From NCBI RefSeq assembly GCF_964022235.1, contig NZ_CAXHZL010000009.1, forward strand, positions 62,001-126,000: a DNA stretch of 64,000 bases, written 5' to 3'. The position numbers and the translations under genes were made by a program. Below, one piece after another: positions 33,149 through 42,039 of the stretch (its first letter is position 1; every line of letters begins with the position of its first letter). Origin of the DNA: Limimaricola sp964022235. GTDB taxonomy: Bacteria > Pseudomonadota > Alphaproteobacteria > Rhodobacterales > Rhodobacteraceae. The notes beneath the pieces were generated by a model. That model did no database searches. It saw only the letters and a list, made by a program, of their open reading frames with translations, and was not told the origin of the DNA.

Positions 33149-33778
33149 GGTTGACTCACAAAATAAAAATCGAACACCTGAATCGAGAGTTCGTAGGGTT
33201 TCGATAGTAAGGCTATGAGCGCTAGATCCACATAGACCGATAGGCTAGGTCCAGATTTCCTTAGTCCTGTGACGCCATGGAATCGCCGCGGACAGCAAAA
33301 TGCGCAGTGGATAAAATAGGTTTACAAAGGGTTACTTGCGTCGGATGGCCGCGAGAAATGTTGCCACCGCCCCTCTGTCAACGGGCTACATCAGATCACG
33401 TTCGCTTGAAAATAGTTAATGTCAATCGGCGTCAGCGGTGTTGCGATCCCCCTCGTTCGTTGGAGGCGCGTGCCGGATACATCGAATCTCCGGGCTGATC
33501 CGCGCGCCAGATCCGCGCAGAGTCGTTTTGTCGGCTGTGATCTGATCCACGGGTCGGATCGATAGAAGCGCGATTTACGGCTCTTCCACAGTCGAAGATG
33601 ATCGCCCGAGTTTTGGGCAGAACTTTCTTGGTTTGCCATTGGGCATCTTTAATTCGTAATTTCTGCCGCCCTTCCCGGGGCGTTCATCCATTGCATCTCA
33701 TTGCAACCAGCTATCTCAGTTCACCGCTTTCAAAATGAGTGGCGGTGCGGCGATAGCGCATTGTCTGGAGACAGAACC
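33149..33778. other. 630-bp AT-richer regulatory region upstream of the matrix island
   Basis: The region is unusually long and lower in GC than its surroundings. It holds a direct repeat GATCCGCGC (33497-33505 and 33510-33518) and several A/T-rich runs (for example around 33160-33175 and 33640-33665). I see no convincing gene. The length suits a complex, multi-factor promoter for the matrix genes and for the divergent regulator. Confidence 0.5.
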
Positions 33779-36700
33779 ATGGCCACACGCAACAATAGCA
33801 CGATCATCGGTTGGGGTGATGGAACTTCACCCGAAAGCGAGGTCATCGACGGCGACGAAACCGGCGCCGCCTCCGAAACCGCTGGCCCGGATCACGGCGA
33901 CAACAACGACGGCGATCAGGGCGGCGGCGGCGACGGCAAGCACGGCGGCGGACATGACGCCAGTAAAAATTACAACAAGAACAAGAACTCCAACGAGAAC
34001 CACGACAAGAACTACAACAAGAACAAGAACGAAAACGAAAGCGAGACCGACGCCTCGTCCACCAGCAGTGCCGACGCCACCTCCGGGAGCGACAGCACCA
34101 ACAGCAACAGCAACACGAATGACAACGACACCGACGTGGACGTCGATGTGGATGTCGACGTGGGTGTGGGTCTCGAGATCGAAGGTGCGTCGGAGCACGA
34201 TGACGACATGGTCGATCTCGACATCGACAACTCCACCATCGGCGACGTCCTCACCGCCAAGGGCGACCTCAGCTACAACCCCGGCAACGACTTCGACATG
34301 GAAGACATGTTGAACGACTCGCTCAATGGCGAGGGCAACGACGCGGGCTTCATCAACGTCCTGACCAACAATCTCGAGGACAACGACACGCTCGAGGAGG
34401 CCACGGTCGACAACTCTGGTGAGTTCAACCAGAACGGCAGCGCCAACGGCGGCGAAGCCTATGCTGAAGAAGGGATCAGAAGCGGCGGCGAAGGCGGCGA
34501 CGGCGGCGATGACGCCGAGGCCGAAGGCGGCGAGGGCGAAGGTGCTGACGGCGGCTCGGCGGATGCCGAGTCCATGGGTGGCAATAGCGGTGACGGCGGT
34601 ATGGCCGACGCGATTGGCGGCTATGGCGGCAACAGCGCCGAGGCCGACGCCGAAGGTCATGAGACCGACAGTGGTGACGTCGATACGGATACCGAGGCCG
34701 ACGGTGGCGACGGGGGCGACAACGACTCCAGCAACGACTCGGACTCGGATACCGATGCTGACGTCGATGCCGACGGCGAAGGCGGCGACGGCGGCGATGT
34801 CGACAGCGAGGTCGACACGGAGTCCGATAGCGAAAGCGACGCGGAGTCGGATGACGATGGCGGTGACGGCGGGGACAGCGATTCCACCTCGACCCAGACC
34901 TCCAGCGCCACCTCCGACATCAACAACGCCTCGACCGGCGGCACCGGCGGCGCGGCGGAAAGCGAAGGCAACGGCCTCGGCCTTGGTCTGAGCTTCTCCG
35001 AAGCCGAAGGTGAAGGCGGTGACGGCGGCGAGATCGACGGCGACGTCGATGTCGAAGGCGACAGCGAAACCGAAAGCGATGCCTCCGGCGACGGCGGCGA
35101 CGGTGGCGAGGTCGAAAGCGACGCCGAAGCCGATGCCGAGGGAGACGTCGAGTCCGACTCGGAGGCCGATGGTGGAGACACCGGTGACATCGACACCGAG
35201 GTAACCGGCGAGGCCGACAGCGAAGCCGATGGTGATGCCGACGGTGGAGACGGCGGCGAATCCGACGTCGATCTCGATGCCGACAGCGAGGCTGACGCCG
35301 ATGGTGACGCCGACACCGAAGCCGGTGACAGCGGCGAAATCGACCAGGAGGCCGACAGCGAAGGCGACGCCGAGAGCGATGCCAACGCCGAGCCCGAAGC
35401 GGGCGAGGGTGGCGAAGCCGACGGTGACGCGACCGGCGACAGCGAAGTCGATGTGGCCGGATACTCGGAAGCGGGTGACGCGGGCGACATCGAGGGTGAT
35501 GCCGACGGCGACAGCGACGCAGAGACCGATGGGTCGGCCGAAGCGGGCGATGGCGACGGTGGCGACACCGAGAACGAGGCCGACAGCGAAGCCGACGGCG
35601 AAGCGTCCTCGGAAGCTGACACCGAGGGTGGCGACGGCGACACCGCCGATGGCGATGCCGATGCCGATGCCACGGCGGGAGATGCGACCAACGACAACCC
35701 GCAGAACGCCAATGGCGGAGGCGGCAATCCCGATCTCGATACCCTTGGCGACAACTCTCCGGCCAACGCCGACAATGCCACCGGCGGGACCGGTGGGACC
35801 AACACCGGCACCACGGGGCCTGCCGACTCGAACGCTGAGGCGAATGGCACCGGTACGGGTGGCAGCAGCACCGGTGGTGCGGCCGACGCCATGACGGGCA
35901 TGAGCGACAGCGATGTGTCCGGCGACTCGAACGCCGATGGTGACGGCGGTGATGGGGCCGGGGGCGATGCCACCAATGCCGATACGGCCAGTGCCGAGAC
36001 CGGCAACTCGACCAACTCCACCGGTGGAGACGGCGGCGCGGCCGACAATGGCCACACCACCGACTCGGATGGTGACGCGCAGACCGACAACGACGGCGGC
36101 GCCGGCGGAGCGGCGATGGGCAACGGTGGCACCTCCACCAGTGACGGCTCGAGCGAAGGCCGTAACGATGGGGCAAGCGGCGCGGTGATGGGCGGCAACG
36201 CCAACACCGACAACGATGCCAGCTCCGATGCCATGGGCAGTGCCGATAGCGACGCCGGCGACGGTGGCGACGGTGCGGCCGACAACGACTCCACGGCCGA
36301 CGGTCGCGGCAGCTCGGATGGCAACACCAGTGGTGCGGGCGGTGCGACAAGCGCTGCGAACGGGCCGCTGACCGGAATGGTCTCGGGTGATGCGACCGCC
36401 GACGGCACCGGTGGTGCCGGTGGTTCGGGCAATGCCAACACCGATGACGACGCTTCGGTGGAAGGTACCGGTTCGACGGCGTCCCAGAGCGGGGCAGGCG
36501 CGGCCGGTAGCGCGACCAACGATGCCGACGCCCATGGCACCGGCACCGGCGACAGCGAGGCTCTTGGCGGCAACGCCGACTCGATGGCGCAAAGCGACGC
36601 ACAGCAGACCACCGACGGGGCGTCCGATGCGACATCCGCTGGTGGGATGGGCGGTGCGACCGACTCCGACACCGACTCCACCTCCAGCAGCACCGCCGAC

Positions 36701-37237
36701 GGTACCGCTGATGGTACGGGCGGCTACGGCGGAATGTCGGATCTTGCAGCCGAAGCGCTTGCGGAATCGATGGCCGATAACGACTCGATCATCGATACGG
36801 GTGACGGCGGCATGGCAGACGGAAGCGCCATGGTGGACGTCAGCACCACCTCGACCGGCGATGTCACTGCGATGTCGGGCGATGGCGGCGCAGGTGGCAT
36901 AGGCAGCGCCACGGGCGGTGCCAGCGGCACGGCGCAGGGTGGAATCGCCAACGGCGGCAACGCCAATGGCGGTGACGGGACCGGCGGCGCCAGCGGCGAC
37001 GCGATGACCGGGGCGGGCGGCAGCGCTGGCCACGCCGGGACTTGGGGCTCGTCGAACGGCGACGACGGCTACGTGACGGGGGAATCCTTCGCCTCCGCCG
37101 CGGCGCAGGTCGACACCAACGCGTTCAACCAAGACATCGTGATGGGTGCCAACGTCCTCGGAAACACCGTGGACATGAACGTGGTCGGAGGCTCCTTCAG
37201 CTCCAACTACGTCGGCGACGACAGCGACGGTATGTAA
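33779..37237 (+). CDS. Giant Asp/Gly/Glu-rich repeat protein, candidate secreted matrix protein
   Basis: The 1152-residue protein is almost entirely low-complexity. Residues ~60-85 are Asn/Lys-rich (NYNKNKN twice); ~125-135 are alternating D-V. Residues ~235-640 are an acidic array of ~24-28-residue units opening with GGDGGE-I/V-D. Residues ~640-1090 are Gly/Ala/Ser/Thr/Asn/Asp-rich. A small non-repetitive C-terminus carries VMGANVLGNTVDMNVVGG and ends GDDSDGM. Cysteine seems absent and positive charge nearly so beyond residue 85. There is no signal peptide. Type I secretion genes follow, so it is probably a substrate. The units resemble RTX (GGxGxD) but lack the nine-residue period. Extracellular calcium or water binding is plausible. 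ATG 33779 is preceded by GGAG. Confidence 0.85.
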   Translation: MATRNNSTIIGWGDGTSPESEVIDGDETGAASETAGPDHGDNNDGDQGGGGDGKHGGGHDASKNYNKNKNSNENHDKNYNKNKNENESETDASSTSSADATSGSDSTNSNSNTNDNDTDVDVDVDVDVGVGLEIEGASEHDDDMVDLDIDNSTIGDVLTAKGDLSYNPGNDFDMEDMLNDSLNGEGNDAGFINVLTNNLEDNDTLEEATVDNSGEFNQNGSANGGEAYAEEGIRSGGEGGDGGDDAEAEGGEGEGADGGSADAESMGGNSGDGGMADAIGGYGGNSAEADAEGHETDSGDVDTDTEADGGDGGDNDSSNDSDSDTDADVDADGEGGDGGDVDSEVDTESDSESDAESDDDGGDGGDSDSTSTQTSSATSDINNASTGGTGGAAESEGNGLGLGLSFSEAEGEGGDGGEIDGDVDVEGDSETESDASGDGGDGGEVESDAEADAEGDVESDSEADGGDTGDIDTEVTGEADSEADGDADGGDGGESDVDLDADSEADADGDADTEAGDSGEIDQEADSEGDAESDANAEPEAGEGGEADGDATGDSEVDVAGYSEAGDAGDIEGDADGDSDAETDGSAEAGDGDGGDTENEADSEADGEASSEADTEGGDGDTADGDADADATAGDATNDNPQNANGGGGNPDLDTLGDNSPANADNATGGTGGTNTGTTGPADSNAEANGTGTGGSSTGGAADAMTGMSDSDVSGDSNADGDGGDGAGGDATNADTASAETGNSTNSTGGDGGAADNGHTTDSDGDAQTDNDGGAGGAAMGNGGTSTSDGSSEGRNDGASGAVMGGNANTDNDASSDAMGSADSDAGDGGDGAADNDSTADGRGSSDGNTSGAGGATSAANGPLTGMVSGDATADGTGGAGGSGNANTDDDASVEGTGSTASQSGAGAAGSATNDADAHGTGTGDSEALGGNADSMAQSDAQQTTDGASDATSAGGMGGATDSDTDSTSSSTADGTADGTGGYGGMSDLAAEALAESMADNDSIIDTGDGGMADGSAMVDVSTTSTGDVTAMSGDGGAGGIGSATGGASGTAQGGIANGGNANGGDGTGGASGDAMTGAGGSAGHAGTWGSSNGDDGYVTGESFASAAAQVDTNAFNQDIVMGANVLGNTVDMNVVGGSFSSNYVGDDSDGM
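35015..35700 (+). repeat. Tandem 24-28-residue (72-84 bp) acidic repeat array
   Basis: Eight consecutive units measure 26, 26, 24, 26, 26, 24, 24 and 28 residues. Each opens G/A-G-D-x-G-E/D and continues with alternating D/E and A/S. A degenerate ninth follows, and earlier looser units extend the pattern upstream to about 34480. The DNA repeats are diverged, so this is an old array rather than a recent expansion. Confidence 0.75.
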
Positions 37238-37252
37238 GCCGCCGCGACAACA

Positions 37253-37282
37253 ACCCGGGGCCGGCGATGCCCGGCCCCGGGT
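37253..37282 (+). terminator. Perfect 12-bp hairpin after the acidic protein gene
   Basis: ACCCGGGGCCGG and CCGGCCCCGGGT pair perfectly around CGATGC, 15 bp after the stop. The T-tract is poor (CTTGCC), so it may be a partial terminator or mRNA 3'-end stabiliser that lowers expression of the secretion genes relative to the substrate. Confidence 0.6.
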
Positions 37283-37337
37283 CTTGCCATCCCTTCCTCC
37301 TGACGGATCGGCAAGGTTTCTCCCCGCAAGCAACAAA

Positions 37338-37365
37338 GGCACCCGCCACCTTCATGGCGGGTGCC
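37338..37365 (+). terminator. Second perfect hairpin, 11 bp, upstream of the 831-residue protein gene
   Basis: GGCACCCGCCA and TGGCGGGTGCC pair perfectly around CCTTCA, ending 25 bp before the next start. It lacks a T-tract on the plus strand. It could be an attenuator, a processing site or a translation-control element. Confidence 0.45.
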
Positions 37366-37390
37366 ACGCACCGAAAGCAGGGGCCAAATC

Positions 37391-39886
37391 ATGTCGATGG
37401 ATCGAATTACCGAAATCATCGCGCACTTCATTGGCGACTTCGCGCTGTCCGACGAACTAGGCCGTATCAGGGCCGATTACCGAGAGATCCCGGCAGTGCC
37501 GGATGCCGACCTTGAGCTCGACGGGCTTGTTTTCAAAGGGCTCCGACTTGCACCTGCACATGAGATCGAGGACCTCGATCCCGAGATCGTGCACCTGCCG
37601 CTTCCTCCCTCCCCTTTCGCGATATTCGTGGCACCTCCTCTGCCGCTGCCCGGACCCGAGCATGTGCTCGAAACCGTCTCGGCCGCGGTGCCCAAGATCG
37701 AGCTTCCCACCCTTATCAACGCCTCTTACCGGCCCGACCTCGTCGCCGGTCAAGAGATGCCGCCGCCCTCCAGCGTCGCGGCGATCCTGCATATGTCGAA
37801 CCGCATCGAGGATGCCGATTTTTTCGGCCCCGTGAGCGCGGCCTCGATCGCGGCCGCGGCCGGGCTGTCGGACATGCTGCAGCTCATGAGCGCACAGCTC
37901 GCGGCGCTTTCGCCGCTGCCCGCGCCGCTTGAGGCTTTGTCGGGCAGCTCTGTCGGGGCGCTCGACTGGGCCAGTGTAACGGCCGAAATCCTCGCGGCGG
38001 CCGAGCAGCTTGTCCAATCGCCGCTCGGCGGTGTCGTGTTGCTCGGCGGTGAGACGCTGGGGGTACACGTCGACGGCGTGCTGACCCACGCGCTGCCGGA
38101 CTGGCAGGATCTGCTGCCTCAGTTCCTGCGCGATGACGACGCGGACGATGAGGCAGGTGACGGGTCGAACGTCGAGGCCATGGCACGCGCCGACGGGACG
38201 GACGAGCCCGACGACGCCGAGGCCTATGGCAAGGCCGATGACCCCGAAGCTCCGAACGACACCGACGGCATCGACGGCAAGACCGTCGCCGCGACCGACG
38301 TGGAAGGTGCCTTCGACAAGGCGATGACCGGTCTCAAGGAAACGGGCACCCCTGTTGCCGATGCGCAGACCACGCCTCTCATTGTGACGGGGGCGAACCA
38401 GCTGATCAACGAGGTCACGATCACCTCGAACTGGCTCGATGCGCCGGTGATCGTGGTGGAAGGCGACGCGCGCGCCCTCACCGCAATCTCGCAGGTGAAC
38501 GTAACCTTCGACCGCGACTCCATCGCGGGTACGTCGCAACAGGATCAGGCACCCTCGCTGGTGAAGAACGCCGTTTCGATCACGAGCACGTCGAACGCCG
38601 CCCCCCGCAATCCGGATCATGCCGATCAGCAACCCGTCGGCTGGGCGATCGCCCGCATCACCGGCGATCTGGTGCAGGTGAACGGGGTGCAGCAATACAA
38701 CTTCGCCAGCGACACCGACAGCGTGCGCATCGATGTGCCCTCCTCGGGCCTACGGCTGTCAGGGGGCGAGAACCAGCTCGAAAACCTCGCCGTCCTCAAC
38801 GAGTTCGGCTGGACCTTCGACCTGATCGTGGTCGGCGGCAACATGCTTGAGGCGAACCTGATCCGGCAGATGAACCTGGCGCTCGACGACGACATCGTTG
38901 CGCCGAAGGTGCAGCAGGCCGCGACGCCGCAGCCCGTTCCGGTCAAGACGAGCACCGTCGCCAAGGACTTGGCACCCAGCAAGACAGTGTCGCATGGCAA
39001 AAGCGACACGAGCGCGAAAAGCCAGACCAGCGACACCGGCCCAACGACCGGCGTGGCCGAGGCGGTCGCGGTTCAATCGGGAACAGCGGTCTCGGTAGCA
39101 TCGGCGCCGGTGACATCGGCCCCGACGGCGGCCTCTTCGGTGGCCCCGAAGACCATCGCTCCGGAGCCCGCCGCCGACCCTGTCTCGAGCGTGGCCCCTG
39201 CCTCGAACCCTGTTGCAACATCGACGCCTGCTTCGGTTTCGACCCAGCCAGCCGTCTCCACGCCCGCCCTCGCCGCGTCAGGCGCGCCCGCGAACCTGAG
39301 CTACAACGAGGCGCGCATCCACACGCAAGGGCAAGACGTGGCTGCTGCGGTGCCCAAGGTGCTCGGACAGGCCAGCAAGGCGCTGACCGATGGAGCCGAG
39401 GCGCTGGGGCGCGAGGTTCTGGGGCTCGATCTCTTCGAGGGCGTCGAACTGCTCAAGGTCCTGCTGATCGAAGGCGATTTCACGACGATCAACTGGATCG
39501 ATCAGATCAACGTGCTGGGCGATCAGGATCGGGTGGACATGCTGCAAGAGGCGATCGCCGCCTTGCCCGACGCGCAACTTGTGACCGGATCGAACCTGCT
39601 GGTGAACCTGGCGTCGATCTCCAAGCTGGGCGTCGACTCCAAGATCATGGCCAAGGGCGACGCCTATAGCGACGCGCTTCTGCATCAGGCGGGGTTCGTG
39701 GAAGACGCGGCTCCGGCCTCCGGCGCGGGGCTCGCGCAGCTTGCCAGCGAGGCGGTCGCCTTTCTGGCCGACGGCATGATCGAAACGGCGGCCGCCGATC
39801 TCGAGGCCGCGCAGACGACGCTCGATGGCGGTCTTGCCGCGATGTCGACCAGCCAGGTCGACTTGATGCAAACCATGCTGAGCTAG
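37391..39886 (+). CDS. 831-residue modular protein, candidate type I secretion substrate or assembly factor
   Basis: I do not recognise a named family. Residues 1-245 are a distinct N-terminal domain with a Pro-rich stretch (~70-90). Residues ~248-310 are an acidic linker. A module recurs at ~330-378, ~422-503 and ~692-772: TGANQLINEV / GGENQLENLA / TGSNLLVNLA (G-x-N-x-L-x-N), plus segments of the form GD-x5-N-x2-Q-x-N-x3-D-x-D-x-V (INWIDQINVLGDQDRV, LIRQMNLALDDDIV). A Ser/Thr/Pro/Ala-rich linker spans ~505-635. There is no signal peptide or cysteine-rich region. The C-terminus of the preceding acidic protein shares the G-A-N-x-L-x-N and V-x-G-G elements. The ATPase gene follows 11 bp later. 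Secretion or scaffolding of the acidic protein is inferred. ATG 37391 follows AGGGG; ATG 37397 is possible. Confidence 0.78.
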   Translation: MSMDRITEIIAHFIGDFALSDELGRIRADYREIPAVPDADLELDGLVFKGLRLAPAHEIEDLDPEIVHLPLPPSPFAIFVAPPLPLPGPEHVLETVSAAVPKIELPTLINASYRPDLVAGQEMPPPSSVAAILHMSNRIEDADFFGPVSAASIAAAAGLSDMLQLMSAQLAALSPLPAPLEALSGSSVGALDWASVTAEILAAAEQLVQSPLGGVVLLGGETLGVHVDGVLTHALPDWQDLLPQFLRDDDADDEAGDGSNVEAMARADGTDEPDDAEAYGKADDPEAPNDTDGIDGKTVAATDVEGAFDKAMTGLKETGTPVADAQTTPLIVTGANQLINEVTITSNWLDAPVIVVEGDARALTAISQVNVTFDRDSIAGTSQQDQAPSLVKNAVSITSTSNAAPRNPDHADQQPVGWAIARITGDLVQVNGVQQYNFASDTDSVRIDVPSSGLRLSGGENQLENLAVLNEFGWTFDLIVVGGNMLEANLIRQMNLALDDDIVAPKVQQAATPQPVPVKTSTVAKDLAPSKTVSHGKSDTSAKSQTSDTGPTTGVAEAVAVQSGTAVSVASAPVTSAPTAASSVAPKTIAPEPAADPVSSVAPASNPVATSTPASVSTQPAVSTPALAASGAPANLSYNEARIHTQGQDVAAAVPKVLGQASKALTDGAEALGREVLGLDLFEGVELLKVLLIEGDFTTINWIDQINVLGDQDRVDMLQEAIAALPDAQLVTGSNLLVNLASISKLGVDSKIMAKGDAYSDALLHQAGFVEDAAPASGAGLAQLASEAVAFLADGMIETAAADLEAAQTTLDGGLAAMSTSQVDLMQTMLS

Positions 39887-39897
39887 CGAGGAGCGAT

Positions 39898-42039
39898 ATG
39901 CGCGTGAAAGACTACGCAGATCCCATCCGTCCCGATCCTCCCCTGCGCCGCGAGGCGCGACCCACGCGATTGCCTCGCTTTCTCAGATCCACCCAACCCG
40001 GCCAGCCGGACATCCGTGACACCACGGCCCGTGCCACGCCAGAGCCCCCGGAAGACATGCCCAAGGCGCGTCCCGAAACACCCCCAGAGACACCCCCAGA
40101 GACACCCTCTGAAGCGCGCCGATCCGAGCGTCCCGCCGCGCGCGGGCCGGATGAAGGGCCACCGCTTCCGGGACGGATCATCGAGGCCGATCGCGGCCCG
40201 TTGCCCAAGCACGACGCTCCCGAAGTGCCGGATGGCGGCACGGGCGGTGGCGGCCCGGTGGAGCGCGGCGGCGGTGGTGGCGGCGGCGGGCCTTTGCCGC
40301 CCAAGTTTCACAAGCGCATGGCGCCCGAGAATTACGGGCAGGCGCTGCGGCTCGGGATCGGCGCGGTGCGGCGCAACCTCGTGATGGTCCTCGTGCTGAC
40401 CTGTGCCACCAACCTGCTGATCCTCGCGATCCCGATCTACCTGTTCCAGATCTCGGACCGGGTGCTGACCAGCCGTTCGGTCGACACGCTCATCATGCTC
40501 ACCATCGTCATCGTCGGCGCGGTGATCCTGCAGGCGGTGTTCGACGCGATCCGCCGGTTCATGCTGATGCGCACGGCGGTCGAGGTGGCCGCGCGGCTCG
40601 GCGCGCCGATCCTGAGCGCGGCCTCGGCGGCGGCGCTGCACGGATCGGGGCGCGAGTACCAGACGCTGGGCGATCTGCAGCAGCTGCGCAGCTTCATCGT
40701 CTCGGGCACCTTGCTGTCGTTTCTCGACGTGCCTTTCACCCCGCTGTTCATCTTCGCGATTTTCATGGTGCACCCGCATCTGGGGCTGATCGTGATCAGC
40801 ACGGCGATGGCGCTTCTGGTGATCACCCTGATCAACCAAAAGCTCACCGCGCGTTCCTTTGCCGAGGCCAACGCCGCGCAGAGCCGTGCCAACCTCCATC
40901 TCGACTCGATGGCGCGCAACAGCCAGATCATCAACGCGCTGGCCATGATCCCCGAGGCGGTGCGGATCTGGGGGCGCGACTCGGCGATCTCTCTTACTGC
41001 GCAGGTTCGCGCGCAGGACCGCAACATCGCCGCCTCCGCCGTGAGCCGCGCGGTACGGCTTCTCACCCAGATCGCGATGCTGGGCTGGGGCGCCTATCTG
41101 GCCATCGGCGGCGAGATCACCGGCGGCATGGTGATCGCCGCCTCGATCATCGCGGGCCGGGCCTTGGCGCCGATCGAAGGCGCGATCGAAGGCTGGAGCG
41201 GCTACGCGCTTTCGCGCGCGGCCTATGGCCGGATCTCGGCGTTGCTCACCGGCTCGCGGTTGATGTTCGAGCGGCTGAACCTGCCGCGCCCGGAGGGGCG
41301 GCTCGACGTGGAGCGGCTTCTTTACGTGCCCGGCGGCACCAAGCAGGTCGTGCTCAATGGCATCAGCTTCTCGCTCGATCCGGGCGACACGCTGGCGATC
41401 ATCGGCAACTCTGGGGCGGGCAAGACGACGCTGGGCAAGATGCTGGTGGGCTCGATCCTGCCGACCTCGGGCAACGTGCGGCTCGATCTGATGGACCTGC
41501 GCAACTGGGACCCGCGCCAGCTTGGCGAAAACATTGGTTATCTGCCGCAGGACGTGCAGCTGTTCCCGGGCAGCATCAAGGACAACATCGGCCGGATGCG
41601 GCATGACGCGACCGATGCGCAGATCTACCACGCTGCGGCGCTGGCCGATGTGCACGAGATGATCGCCAACTTGCCGCAGGGCTATGAGACGGTCGTCGCC
41701 GCCGACGGCGCGCCGCTTTCGGGCGGCCAAAAGCAGCGCATCGCGCTGGCACGGGCCTTCTTCGGAGAGCCGCGCTTCGTGGTGCTCGACGAGCCCAACT
41801 CCAACCTCGACAGCGCCGGCGACAAGGCGCTGGCTCAGGCGATCCGCCACGCCAAGCAGAACAAGATCACCGTGGTCGTGGTGACGCAAAAGCCGTCGCT
41901 GCTTACCGCGGTCGACAAGATCATGCTGCTTGGCGACGGCACGATCCAGATGTTCGGCGCGCGGATGGAGGTGCTCACCAAGCTCGCGGGCGACAAGGCC
42001 CCGCGCGTGCCGCGAGCAAACGGGGGAGGCGGATCATGA
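39898..42039 (+). CDS. Type I secretion system permease/ATPase (PrtD-like) with disordered N-terminal extension
   Basis: The 713-residue ABC exporter subunit has a ~140-residue Pro/Glu/Gly-rich N-terminus (three PETPPETP-type repeats, then a poly-Gly run) that the family lacks. Membrane segments begin near 160 (LVMVLVLTCATNLLILAIPI), and the ATPase follows with Walker A GNSGAGKTT (503-511), signature LSGGQKQR (607 on) and Walker B VVLDE (628-632). There is no C39 peptidase domain, so it matches the PrtD/HlyB-like class that exports substrates by C-terminal signals. It would drive export of the upstream proteins with the HlyD adaptor that overlaps its stop by four bases. A TolC-type outer-membrane partner is not in the window. 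Confidence 0.92.
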   Translation: MRVKDYADPIRPDPPLRREARPTRLPRFLRSTQPGQPDIRDTTARATPEPPEDMPKARPETPPETPPETPSEARRSERPAARGPDEGPPLPGRIIEADRGPLPKHDAPEVPDGGTGGGGPVERGGGGGGGGPLPPKFHKRMAPENYGQALRLGIGAVRRNLVMVLVLTCATNLLILAIPIYLFQISDRVLTSRSVDTLIMLTIVIVGAVILQAVFDAIRRFMLMRTAVEVAARLGAPILSAASAAALHGSGREYQTLGDLQQLRSFIVSGTLLSFLDVPFTPLFIFAIFMVHPHLGLIVISTAMALLVITLINQKLTARSFAEANAAQSRANLHLDSMARNSQIINALAMIPEAVRIWGRDSAISLTAQVRAQDRNIAASAVSRAVRLLTQIAMLGWGAYLAIGGEITGGMVIAASIIAGRALAPIEGAIEGWSGYALSRAAYGRISALLTGSRLMFERLNLPRPEGRLDVERLLYVPGGTKQVVLNGISFSLDPGDTLAIIGNSGAGKTTLGKMLVGSILPTSGNVRLDLMDLRNWDPRQLGENIGYLPQDVQLFPGSIKDNIGRMRHDATDAQIYHAAALADVHEMIANLPQGYETVVAADGAPLSGGQKQRIALARAFFGEPRFVVLDEPNSNLDSAGDKALAQAIRHAKQNKITVVVVTQKPSLLTAVDKIMLLGDGTIQMFGARMEVLTKLAGDKAPRVPRANGGGGS

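Noticed and set aside
35015..35700. Acidic units as RTX calcium-binding repeats
   Set aside because: The GGxGxDx(hydrophobic)x nonapeptide period is absent; units are 24-28 residues and lack the hydrophobic position.
33827..37342. Very long open frames antisense to the acidic repeat protein (about 1171 and 678 residues)
   Set aside because: They arise because GAC/GGC-type codon repeats contain no stop on the other strand. Their products are Val/Ile/Ala or Ser/Pro repeats without a ribosome site or family match, whereas the plus-strand frame has a good start and fits the operon.
39883..41889. Long minus-strand frame opposite the type I ATPase
   Set aside because: The plus frame carries Walker A, signature and Walker B motifs; the antisense frame is Arg/His/Gln-rich noise.
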